Assembly (NCBI GenBank): GCA_028095005.1 | Contig: CM051459.1 | Span: 22,492,699-22,556,698, forward strand | Source of the DNA: Rhynchospora pubera | Lineage: Eukaryota > Streptophyta > Magnoliopsida > Poales > Cyperaceae | Direction of reading: 5' to 3' | Length of the DNA stretch: 64,000 nt | Shown here: in pieces, positions 48,996 to 58,833 of the stretch | Layout: each line of letters begins with the position of its first letter | Numbering within the stretch: the stretch's first letter is position 1 | The notes under the pieces: generated by a model | Seen by the model: the letters and a program-made list of their open reading frames with translations, nothing else | What the model was told of the DNA's origin: nothing | Database searches by the model: none | Program-made: the position numbers and the translations under genes

Positions 48996-50802
48996 TGTGC
49001 CATTTATAATATATTTATCATTTATGTCGGAACTATTGTTTTTGGAGATTTTTTTATTTCAAGAGACCTTAATTGTCTCTGTCATCTTTAATAAATAGAA
49101 AGTGAAGGGTGACATGTAATCATTAAATATTTTTGTTAAAAAGTGTTAGAATTATGAGAACAAAACCGACTGTGTTCATCTTGTACAAAACCAACTATCT
49201 TAAATTTTTTTTACGTTTTACCAATTCGATCAACTTCTATTTTTTTATTATCAATAATCAATAATTGAATACCAATAAAATTAAATTCTATCTTACGAAT
49301 TATTTAAAATTCTATCTTACTTAGTAACAATGGATTTCTCATATTTACTATTCATATAAAATTTGATGAAAAAATTAATTTTAAAAAATCGCCAAATATT
49401 TTAAAAGCTATGCAATTCTACAGAATTTGTAAAATTTTAAAAAGCTGAAAATCACTAATAATATCGAAAAAAATCAATATCATTGGATCAGCATAATTTT
49501 GTATGCATACATATAAAATTTAATAAAAAAAAATCATTCTAGGAATATATGTCAACAATCCAACATTTAAAATACTATTATGAAAATTTATAGAAATGAA
49601 AAATTATATAAAATATTGCCAAAGTATAAAATCTAAAAGGTTCATATCATTAGATTTTTGTATAATTTTTTTATGATGTATAGAAATTTTATACATCAAC
49701 ATAATTTGAAAATATTTGAAAACAATTAAAAGTAAAATTATATTTTCTGAAATAATATAATTTAGTAATCACATTGAAAAAATTTTAAAAATATTTAGAA
49801 TTCTATAATTATTAAATTTTATATTTTTGTGATGAAAGATATAATTTTTTTTTACAGCAAATTGTATTAATAATTAATCTAAAAAAATTTAACATACAGT
49901 ATATTTTATATCGCACAAAATTAAATTGTATGGTTATATTAAAAATAGCTCTATGGCATGAATAATTTTTTCATAATTTTAAAAACATTTATATAAAAAT
50001 TTATGCAGAAATAAAGTAATAAATTCCTTTAAATAATTAAAAACCTATTGAAATTATGGAGATTCAATTTTATGAGATTTAAAAAATTATTTAAACTATT
50101 TATAAGTCTATAATTATAAAATTTCATGTCACTAAATTCTTCATATATCTTTTAGTCAGCACATTAATTTTCATAGCCTAATGATTTTTCCAAATCCTTG
50201 AAACTATTAAAAAACATAACTATAATAGAATTTTTTTTATGAGATTAAGAAAATTATTTAAATATTTTCTAATTCTATAGTTAAAAAATTATATAATTAA
50301 ATTCAACATATTTTTGTGAGCTTGCATATAAATTTTTATCACCAAATGATTTTTTGAAGGTATCATAACAATTTAAATATCCAACTATATTTGATCTGAA
50401 ATTTTAGAAATGGAGGCTCCAATTTCAGGGAAATGAAGATGATGGCATTTGGAGACATGATGATGACATCATCAATGTTATTGTAGAAAATATTTCTAAA
50501 ATTGGAGTATTTATATATCTAGAAGATTATAGATTTATTACATTCACAATTTGTATACTCCATCGGTAACCAAATCCATATCATTTAATTTTTATCCAAA
50601 CTGGGCCAACTCAACAATGCAATATATTGAGCCCATATATTAATTTTCTTTATACAATTGTACGTCCCAAAATTAGAAGCCCAAGTGGCTAGACTTGATT
50701 AAACTGTTTGTTCGTTTTACGAAAAATTAAAAAATAATATTAAATTAACATAATATATTAAAAATAATATCAATATAATAATATTTTTTTAAATAGTATC
50801 AC
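48996..50802. other. very AT-rich intergenic DNA, no gene
   Basis: Long AT-rich stretch with no open frame of note, no RNA gene and no clear element ends. Confidence 0.5.
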
Positions 50803-51001
50803 AAGATCGGAATCTGGGATTCCGATCGCAATTACGAAATCCCGGATACCGATCTTAGCTAAGATCGGAATCCCGAATTCTTATCTTAGCTAAGATCGAA
50901 ATCTGGAATTCCGATCTTAGCTAAGTATTAATTTAAATATTATTTTTAATATTTAAAGCTAAGATCGGAATCCAGGATTCCGATCTTAGCTTTAAATATT
51001 A
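50803..51001. repeat. cluster of palindromes built on AAGATCGGAATCC
   Basis: At least four adjacent inverted repeats use the same word (AGCTAAGATCGGAATCC and its reverse complement). The last, 50,947-51,001, is a perfect palindrome with 27-bp arms and a single A as spacer. It stands out as locally GC-containing sequence in DNA that is otherwise almost all A and T. Confidence 0.9.
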
Positions 51002-51535
51002 GAAATAATATTTAAAATAATATTTAATTAATTAATTTAATTTAATATAAATTTAATTAAAATATAAATAAATATTTTATTTAATTAAAAAAATGAATAA
51101 TTAAGTTATAAATTTTTAATTAATTTACATTAAAATTATAAATTTTTAAACAACCATTTGATCTTCGTCTCGGGTGTCGTTGTTACATCTGAAAATTTTA
51201 TAATTTATTTTTATTCAGATTTTGATTCGGCTATTAAAATTTTTAAGTTCCAATTTAATTTATTTTAATCCAACCTTAACGTATTTTATGAAAAATATGA
51301 AAATTATGAAAACCATACATCAAATTTTAATATTTTGACCGAATTTGACATGTTTGTTTGACTCTTTGACCGGATATACGTGCATTTAATTAGCCTTATT
51401 TCTTCAAACCGCCTTCATCCTTTGATATTATTTGATTGTCCACTCATCCCTTTTCTATTGGACCAACCGAATAAAAAAAAAATGCCAAGCAGCTTTGCCG
51501 ACTCACTCATTCATTCCTATCCGATTTTGATCCTA
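51002..51535. other. AT-rich intergenic DNA
   Basis: No gene, RNA or repeat recognised. Confidence 0.5.
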
Positions 51536-51692
51536 GGCTCCGTTTGAATAGGTGTGGGAAGAAGGGAAAAAGAAAAGAAGTGGAAAGAATTATTGAGAAG
51601 TGTGTAACTTTGTGAAGAGTTTGGATTGTTTATAATTTTTTTTCTTCTTTTTCCTTCTTCTTCTTCTTTCTTTCAACGATCCAAACGCACCC
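51536..51692. mobile_element. GGCTCCGTTTG MITE family, 157 bp
   Basis: It starts GGCTCCGTTTGAATAGGTGT and ends GATCCAAACGCACCC; same orientation and core as the 44.9-kb copy. The possible target duplication is imperfect (CTA/TTA). A TATA-like TATAAATA at 51,781 lies just beyond it. Confidence 0.7.
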
Positions 51693-51994
51693 TTATCTCA
51701 TTTGTTACTCCCATTGTTCCCATTGGTTAGGAAAACATAAACAAATGTGATCCGTACTTAGAGCCCAAGTATACCATCTGTATAAATACTCATTTTCCTC
51801 ACTTCTTTTTGCTCTACGCCGTATGAATCAAACCACCCCACTACAAAATATTTCGTTTCAAAAAAAAAAAAAAAGAAGATAAAGAGTAACTATTCCATTT
51901 GATGGCAACGTGTCAGAACAACAAGTCAAAGGAGAAGGCAACTATAGTAAATTCTTTACTTTCTAGTTTTCTTTAATTTCTTGAATTGAATTTT

Positions 51995-52744
51995 CTATAT
52001 TTCGGATTCTCCTTCATTCATTAAAGGTCCCAATCGCTCTTTAACTGGGGTTGTTATTCTTTCCTTTCCTTTCTGCCCCAGTCTTTCCTTTACTGGAGTT
52101 GATTCCCTTCTTTGCCTCTTTGGTCCCAACCTTTCATGGACCGGAGTGCGGGGGAAAGTGAGCCTTTCTTTCACAGACTGTCTCGTTTGAGGATTTCGGC
52201 CCCGAAACTGGACCCGATATTCAAGAGGAAATTCCTCCATTGTTTTTAGTACCGCTACTGGAGAATTCTTTCGAACCAGTCGAAGCGGTGCAAATGGGTT
52301 GCTTACTGGGAGGTTGGGCCTTGCATCCAGTTCATTCTTGTAGGCCCTTTGAACTTTCTTGATGGTCCTCGTGCCTTGGGAGACCGGCACATAGACTCTC
52401 TTTGCAGTTGTTTTCTTTTGAGAGGAACGATGGTTGAATTGGCGCTCTTTGTGACTTGAACTTGGGTGGGCCCTCTTTTGAGGAATGAGAGCCCAATTAT
52501 CTTCCTTAGGCTCCATTTCAGTATAGGTCTCGGAGATTGGAGAGACTACTACAGGCACATTTTGCGGTTCTTCAACAACATGAGCGAGTTGGAAACTTCC
52601 ATCATTTACTTGGACAACGGGCACATAAGAGAACCCGTATGGCATGGATCCAAACATGAATTCGTGTTGGTAGCAGATCGGTACTGCCCCAATCGTGAGC
52701 ACTCCTTCGGGCTTGCTCATGTCAACAGTTGTGGGTGCCATTTC
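51995..52744 (-). CDS. unidentified open frame with VKERLG repeats, probably transposon-derived
   Basis: 248 codons from the ATG at 52,741; an acceptor-like TTTTCTTGCAG lies just upstream, so this may be a 3' exon. The protein is basic and low in complexity towards the C-terminus, with four copies of a [SP]V[KH]ERL[GT] motif (RQSVKERLTF, TPVHERLGPK, TPVKERLGQK, TPVKERLGPL). Similar repeats occur in proteins next to gypsy-type elements, so I infer transposon origin, but I do not recognise a domain. It is on the same strand as the Athila element and lies just outside its 3' LTR. Confidence 0.45.
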   Translation of the reverse strand, partial: EMAPTTVDMSKPEGVLTIGAVPICYQHEFMFGSMPYGFSYVPVVQVNDGSFQLAHVVEEPQNVPVVVSPISETYTEMEPKEDNWALIPQKRAHPSSSHKERQFNHRSSQKKTTAKRVYVPVSQGTRTIKKVQRAYKNELDARPNLPVSNPFAPLRLVRKNSPVAVLKTMEEFPLEYRVQFRGRNPQTRQSVKERLTFPRTPVHERLGPKRQRRESTPVKERLGQKGKERITTPVKERLGPLMNEGESEI

Positions 52745-52901
52745 CTGCAAGAAAAGAACTCCCATGTTATGGTTAGAAATGTTTGTTTAGAATTTCAAAC
52801 AATTTACAAAAAAAAAACAACTTATTTTTATTTTATTCTACTTTATCTTATTATTTATTTTCTTTTTTTCTTTTTTTTTATTATTTTATACATATCTTTT
52901 T

Positions 52902-54570
52902 TGATCGGTGCTGAGGGTACTGGTCAAATTAATTCCTTAAAAACCGATACTAATTCGTTTGCAGTATAGTTTAAGGGTCGAATCACGGGGACGGACTATT
53001 CCTTTTCTAAATTCAAGCAATTTGTATTAAATTAAATTCTTTTGATTAAATAGATAATTTTAAATTTCAAACAGATCTAAACAGAAAGGCGAATTGAAAA
53101 ACATGGAATTTAAAATTCTAATTCCCTAGAAAAACTTAGCTATTTGAAAGTTTAAACAACTAACGAACGATTAGGGGTTCAGGTTGTCTAACTTTCCCTG
53201 TTTGTCAAGGTTGGGACGGACCGTTCCATCTCTGGAACGGGCCGTCCTAACCCTGTCAGATGGTTGGAACTGTCCGTTCTAGGCCAGGACGCCCCCTTTC
53301 GGGCGGTCCGTCCTGACCTTGGAACGGGCCGTTCCAATCATCTGATGTTTGTTTTGTCATCCTACTTAATTATTTGCTGAGTGTTTTTACGTGGATTAGA
53401 TCAAACCTAACCTACAGACTTGCGCTCTAACTTTCGTTCAGGTCAGGTTGTGGGGTTCTGTTTGATAATCCTAAAAACTCCTAAATTTCAACTTTCGTTT
53501 CTTGGTTTAGATGTTTCTAACTGATTTCTGGGTCTTGGTAAACTCTCAATCTCTCGATTTATTGAGTAAAACTCTAATCTCTTAAAGTTTGGTTTAATCC
53601 TTTCAGATATCGCCTACCTAAGTGATCTAGGTGTTTACTTGTTATTGCAGATAGACTTTGTTTTGTCAATTAAACTAGGCCCTTGTTTAACGCAATAGCC
53701 AAATCTAACATTAACAATTTGCAACAAAAAGATAGAATCAAATTTCAGAAATCAAAAACGCAACTTAACTTAGCAACTAATCAAGTATTCAAACAAAACA
53801 AACAACTAAAAGAAAAGTTATCGAACCATAGCCCCTAAACTAAACTACTCCATGCAAGAAAAAGCAGGTTTCATCATACAAAAACACAAAGAAAAAGGGA
53901 AAACCAAGTTACAACAAGATGTGCTCGAAAATCGTCTATCTCCTAAGCTCTGTCCTGTCTGGGGCGGCCCGTCCTGATCCTGGGGCGGTGCGTCTCAGGC
54001 TGGTGGATGGCCGTCTCGACAGGGGTGGTTGCCTTGCTCCTTTCTGGCTCTCCAAACTTAGCGAATCTCGACCCCCTTGACTTGGAGCCAGGACAGAGCT
54101 TATATAGGCTCCTTGGGAAGTTCCAAAACGTGGCATTGTGGCTCAGAAAGGCGGTGGAAACTGAAGAAACCGCCTCACCAAATCAGGCACTCTATTTTTG
54201 GCAATCTCGAAATAGCTCTCTGGCCTGGTTGTGGACTGGGACGGCCTGGTCTGAACATGGGGCGGCCCGTCCCAGTATGGGCTGAATGCGTCGTCTGGAT
54301 TTCCTCTGCCTGCGTCTGCACTGAGGTGGGACGACCCGTCCTATGATTGGGGCGGCCCGTTCCAGCTTGCTGGATTTGTGCAACTTAGTCGATTTTCTCC
54401 TTTTTTCGCGCCAAAGTGTGATGAACCTGTATAAAAAACTTGTCGGGCTATGGCTGAACTTTCCTACATCTAACATTAGCACAATTCAAAGGAAAATGAG
54501 TAAAAACACAAGTAATTTGAACAAAATTTGGGGCTTATTCTGGCTGAAAATCAAGTACGGAAACCGTACA
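52902..54570 (-). repeat. 3' LTR of the Athila element (~1.67 kb)
   Basis: On the plus strand it runs from TGATCGG to CCGTACA, that is TG...CA with loosely inverted ends. The right border is fixed by the purine tract next to it (54,571-54,585); the left border is less sure (TG at 52,902 or 52,909). The length suits Athila LTRs. It contains a minus-strand TATA box and an E2F-like TTTGGCGCG (54,407-54,416, read on minus). No second LTR in the window allows a direct comparison. Confidence 0.6.
54099..54106 (-). promoter_or_regulatory. TATA box in the LTR
   Basis: TATATAAG on the minus strand inside the LTR. It is the best candidate for the core promoter of the element, with transcription expected to start around 54,070. 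Confidence 0.5.
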
Positions 54571-54585
54571 TCAAAATCCCCCAAG
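54571..54585 (-). other. polypurine tract
   Basis: Minus strand reads CTTGGGGGATTTTGA directly before the TGTACGG start of the LTR. A G-rich tract at this spot primes plus-strand DNA synthesis in LTR elements. Similar CCCCCAAG words at 55,963 and 58,559 are not next to an LTR start. Confidence 0.5.
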
Positions 54586-56059
54586 CTTGAACATTGCTTG
54601 TCCCCAAGCAAAACTCTAGACTTAGACCTGAATTAGACCCTAATTGAGTTCAAGTACCTGTGCACTAACTAGTTCAAAGAATCCTTCTAGTTAGACTTAA
54701 TTGATTGTGACTTTAAGTTACAAGGGCATTTTCATCAAAAAGTTTTTTCATTAAGACCAAATTATTTTATTTTTTTGAGTGACTTAACTTTTTCTGAAAT
54801 CAAACCAAAGATCCTCACATCACAATGACTCTGTTTCATTTCACTAAGCATTAAATCAGTTAATTCTTCAAAGTTTTTATTCAGTTAGAAATCAAGTAGA
54901 AACGAGATCGAACCTGCTTAACTCAAATAATTCAGAATAACTCCAAGTTGTTTTGCACAGACTTACGATACTTCAAACCAGAAATTTAAATAACTTAAAA
55001 AAAAATTATTTACAAGATACAATTCTCCTGGGGCAAGGAGGTTTTTCCCGAGGCGGAGAAGTCGGCCAGATAAGAGCGGATTTTTAGAGGATTTTTCCTC
55101 TTTATTATTTTTTTTTATTTTTTTTTATACCATGAATCTCTTTCTGTTTCTTACCCATGGTTTATGGAATTCTTTTAATCCGCAAGTACCTATAGCCTCC
55201 TACAGTGTCCATGGCACTGCACCACTTTTTAGTTCCCCTTTTTATTTTGTTTTTTTTTTTTATAATTTTTTTTTTTAGTTTTTATTTCGATTTTGAAAAG
55301 AAAATTGCGAAGGTTTTAGTTTCTGAAAATCTGTGCAAACCATCTTACAGTTATCCTTATTTTTGAGTTACTCAAATGATCTTAGGCGAACTAAATCAAG
55401 CCCTTTGCCGGCTCTATTCAATACAACCGAATAATTGCTTTTGAAATTAACTATCCAATGCTTAGCAAAATTACTCCCAAGTCAAATGAAAGTTACTATC
55501 CTTAGCTTGCCTCAAATTAGTTTAGTCAAATTCATTTTGCAAATTTTCAACAAAGTTTTTAGTTTTTCTCAGAATCTGCCCAAATTTCCTAAGTCACAAA
55601 CATCAAGATTAGCTAAATGATCCTCAGAACTATCCTAAATGCAACTTAGAATGATTTAATTATGCAAATCCTATATGTATATACAAAAACTGCCAATGCA
55701 TTGTGTCTGGAACGGCCTGTTCTAGCGTGGAACGACACACTGGGGCGGACCGTCCTGATGGTGGGACGGACCGTCCCAGACACAATACTTGACTAGTTTC
55801 AGTGTTTCAGACAGTGTTGGAACGGGCTGTTCTAGACTGGGACGCCCTGTTGGGACGGGTCGCCCCATTGGTGGAACGGTCCGTTCCAATACTGTCTGAA
55901 ACTGGCAATATGCTATGCAGATGCTCTAAGTTATCCGTTTTTTTGATTTTTCGATCCTTTAACCCCCCCCAAGTTTATCTACTGGACTGTCCCTAGTCCT
56001 AGTAGATGCAAGAAAGAAAATAAAGGAGAGAAAAATAGAAAAACGCACCTGTAACTGGC
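54586..56059 (-). other. 3' untranslated region of the Athila element
   Basis: Non-coding DNA between the Athila ORF and the polypurine tract. It holds T-rich runs (55,080-55,290) and two clusters of the 17-bp palindrome (55,710-55,790 and 55,815-55,890). No open frame is recognised. Confidence 0.6.
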
Positions 56060-57790
56060 TCAGAACTGTGGTGGGTCATGTGGCGGTGGAGCTGATGGTC
56101 CATGGCCAAAGATGTGGCTCGCGAGGCGGCTGAGCAGATCATCGTTCCTTGCATTGCGCTCATCTTGCTGCTGCCTCCATCTCCTGTTCTCCTCCCTTTC
56201 TTCATCAAATGATGCCTGCAAGTTCCACTGAGCGGTGTGGATGTCATGCAGCATGTCAAAGTAGCGCTGGTCCGATCCCCTGCCGTATCCCGGCTGCCAC
56301 TGCGGCTCAAACCCTCCATGTGGGCGTGGCGGAGAGGGAGATGGATGAATGTCCTCCATACGGATCCCGCCCCAAGTGAAATGGGAGGGATGCTGAGACG
56401 GGTGGCTAGAGGCACCTGCTGCCTCTGCCTCTGCCGATGTACCGGTGCCTGCTGCTCTAGCAGCGGCCTCCATCTCAGCCAAACGGCGCTGCATCTCTTC
56501 TTCTTCATGGTTGATCAAACGCCCATCTCTATCAACCAGAAGCCAGGTCCTTTTGTTTTGGAGATCAATGGACCTGGTGAATGGAAGCGGGAACCGATGG
56601 CGGCCATAACAAAACTGATACTCGGATCCAACCTGGGCCACCATCCCCATCTCAACCAGCTGCCTCATGCCTAGCCGGTTTGGTCCTCCGCTTCGCCTCA
56701 ACTCATCCCAAGGCACCGTAACATCATACTGGCGGATCAAATTAGTCACGTACCCGCCAACTGTGATCTGTCCCGTGCCTGCCCTGAGATTGTTGGCCTG
56801 TTTCTCGAAATGCTTCATCATGAAGTAGGCCAGATTGAGCTTTGCCTCGCCCTTGGGATAGAAGATCTGGTTGAGGATAGCTTGCTCACCACGGGTCAAC
56901 TTGACACCCGACTCACCTTTGGCAAAGATGGTGAGAGAGAGCATCCGCTGAATGAAGCGAATAGTCGGGTGCTGGATGTGGGAGGAGCGGCGGGTGTTGA
57001 CTGGCTGTTTGTGCTCCAAAGATAACTCCTCCCAAAGGTTGTCCTCAAAGAACTCATCCGTGATCTCCCCATTTTCAAGCCCAAAGAACCGGGCGAAGTC
57101 ATTCTCATTGCAGATCATCTTCTTTCCGTTCGCACGGAATGTCATCTGCCACAGATCATCCTTGAAAAAGAGGTCAAGGGTACAGAGAAACTCCATGGTG
57201 AGGGCCGTATAGGCTGGAGCTCTGATCTTCCAGAATCTCGGGCGAAACCCGACAGATCTGGTAAGACGGAAGAAGTCATCACGGATGCCAAGCTGATCTA
57301 GCACCCGCAAATCAATGGCCTTGGTGCTTTGGAAGTGCTTGTTGCGGAGGTTTTTGAACCTCTGCTTGGCATCTGATCGAGCGGGTACTTGTCAAGCGGT
57401 GGAATAGGGCTGTCTTCTTTTGTTGACCACCCACCAATGCCCCTGGTGAATGTTCTGGGCACAAGGATCTTCCTCTTTCCAGGCTTGCGCGGGAGTTCGC
57501 GAAATAAATATTTTGAGATTTTGTCTGAAAGTCTCCCTGAACTCCTCCTCTGCATGGAACGGGTCGGTCCAGAAATGGGGCGGGTTGGTCTGTCCTGGAA
57601 TGCAGTGTTTTTGGCTGTTTTCTTGGTTTGGGGCGGACCGTCCGGACGGTGGGACGGACCGTTCTGGACTAGGTGGATAGAGGGGTATTGGTTTGGGACG
57701 GAGTGGTCTGGGACTGGGACGAAGGTTTTATGGCAGGGTTTGGTGATTGGGGCGGGCCGTTCCAGAGATGGGACGGTCCGTTCCAATTAA
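56060..57790 (-). pseudogene. Athila-type ORF (plant transposon protein domain), one frameshift
   Basis: The main frame (57,310-56,060, 416 codons) carries the Athila ORF-1 / putative plant transposon protein fold: PAYTALTMEFLCTLDLFF, then MTFRANGKKMICNENDFARF and helices up to TWLLVDRDGRLIN, followed by an acidic, Ala-rich and then Pro/His-rich tail. The 5' part lies in another frame (57,786-57,298; reads LVPRTFTRGIGGWSTKEDSP). The two overlap around 57,370, where a 1-base indel best explains the shift. The first ~70 codons of the upstream frame contain peptides from the GC palindrome (MERTVPSLERPAP). Function unknown; sometimes called an env-like position, but I see no signal peptide or membrane segment. 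Confidence 0.75.
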
Positions 57791-57924
57791 GGTTTGGGCA
57801 GAAAAATGGTTAAGTATCAGAGATGGTTTCCGTCGATTTTTTCGATTTGAGTTTGGTTCTGGATTTTGGTGCAGTTGCAATCAGTTTGTCTCAGGGACGA
57901 ATTGAGAAAAGATAGGGTTTTATT

Positions 57925-58330
57925 TTACCGGAAAATTGGAGGAAATGGCGGCGGAAGCGAGGCGGCAGCGGTGGTGGTGGCGGATTCCGGTGAAATCGAG
58001 AGGTTGCGGCGAAATGGAGAGGAGGGAGGCGAAGTGGAGACAGAGGAGAGGCGAGAGTGACTGACGCGCGGCGAATTCGACGACGGATGCGGCGGCGACG
58101 GCGGATCTGTCGATGGGGAGCGGCGCGGCAGCGGCGGAGGGCTGCGGCAGCGAGAGCAGGGCGAGAGAGAGAGTGGGTGAGTGAGAGGAGAGAGGGGGTG
58201 GCTCCGGCGAGGCGTCGTCGGCGGCGCTTCATCGGATTCGCGAGGGAAGAGAGAGAAGGGGTCGGGTGAGAGGAGGGGTCTGGGTTTTTGAAATAGAGAG
58301 AAAGAGAGAGAGAGAGAGAGAGAGGTGGGG
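57925..58330 (-). promoter_or_regulatory. GC/CT-rich leader-like interval between pol and the Athila ORF
   Basis: The minus strand starts with a (CT)n run (58,297-58,325) followed by CCG- and CTC-rich, CpG-dense sequence. This looks like a plant 5' untranslated leader, unlike anything else in the element. It could serve a separate transcript for the downstream ORF, or be a captured host leader. The open frame that spans it is compositional. Confidence 0.35.
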
Positions 58331-58833
58331 TCGTGGGTTATTGGGTTGGGTTTTGTGTAGTGGGTGGTTACACGCGAAAGCCACGCGTAACGGTTATTTT
58401 TCGAAATGGGACGGACCGTCCTATGATTGGGGCGGACCGTTCCATTGGGTAAGTGCACATGCCCAATTGCACCCCGTCCTGGTCCAAGCCTGGCCGTTCC
58501 ACTGGTTGGGACGGGCCGTTCCAATATTGGGGCGGTCCGTTCCAATCAGATTTTTCTCCCCCAAGCTTGTCTTTCTTAGTACCTCATCGATTTCTTCACG
58601 TTTCCTTCCTGAAAGTAATCAACCACATCACAAATTGAGCCAAGTATTCTGGTTATTTAGCCTACTCCTAATTTTTTTTATTCTTTTGTTGTTTTTCAAA
58701 TTTTTTTTATTTTGTTTTTGACCTTTTTTGACACAAAGTAAATTGAATAAACTTAATATAAATTTAAAAACTGAACCCTTGGGTTGCCTCCCAAGAAGCG
58801 CTTGTTTAAGGTCTCAAGCTCGACCCCTGATGT

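Noticed and set aside
52902..52910. Primer-binding site next to the LTR that would make it a 5' LTR
   Set aside because: No GGCGCCA-type sequence adjoins the left border, and gag-pol lies to the right on the minus strand, so this is the 3' LTR.
56149..56674. Plus-strand frames opposite the Athila ORF
   Set aside because: Shadows of the minus-strand coding sequence; no independent protein features.
57925..58545. 206-codon open frame on the minus strand
   Set aside because: Pro/Ser-rich reading of a GC/CT-rich leader-like region plus palindrome peptides; no domain and no sign of coding constraint.
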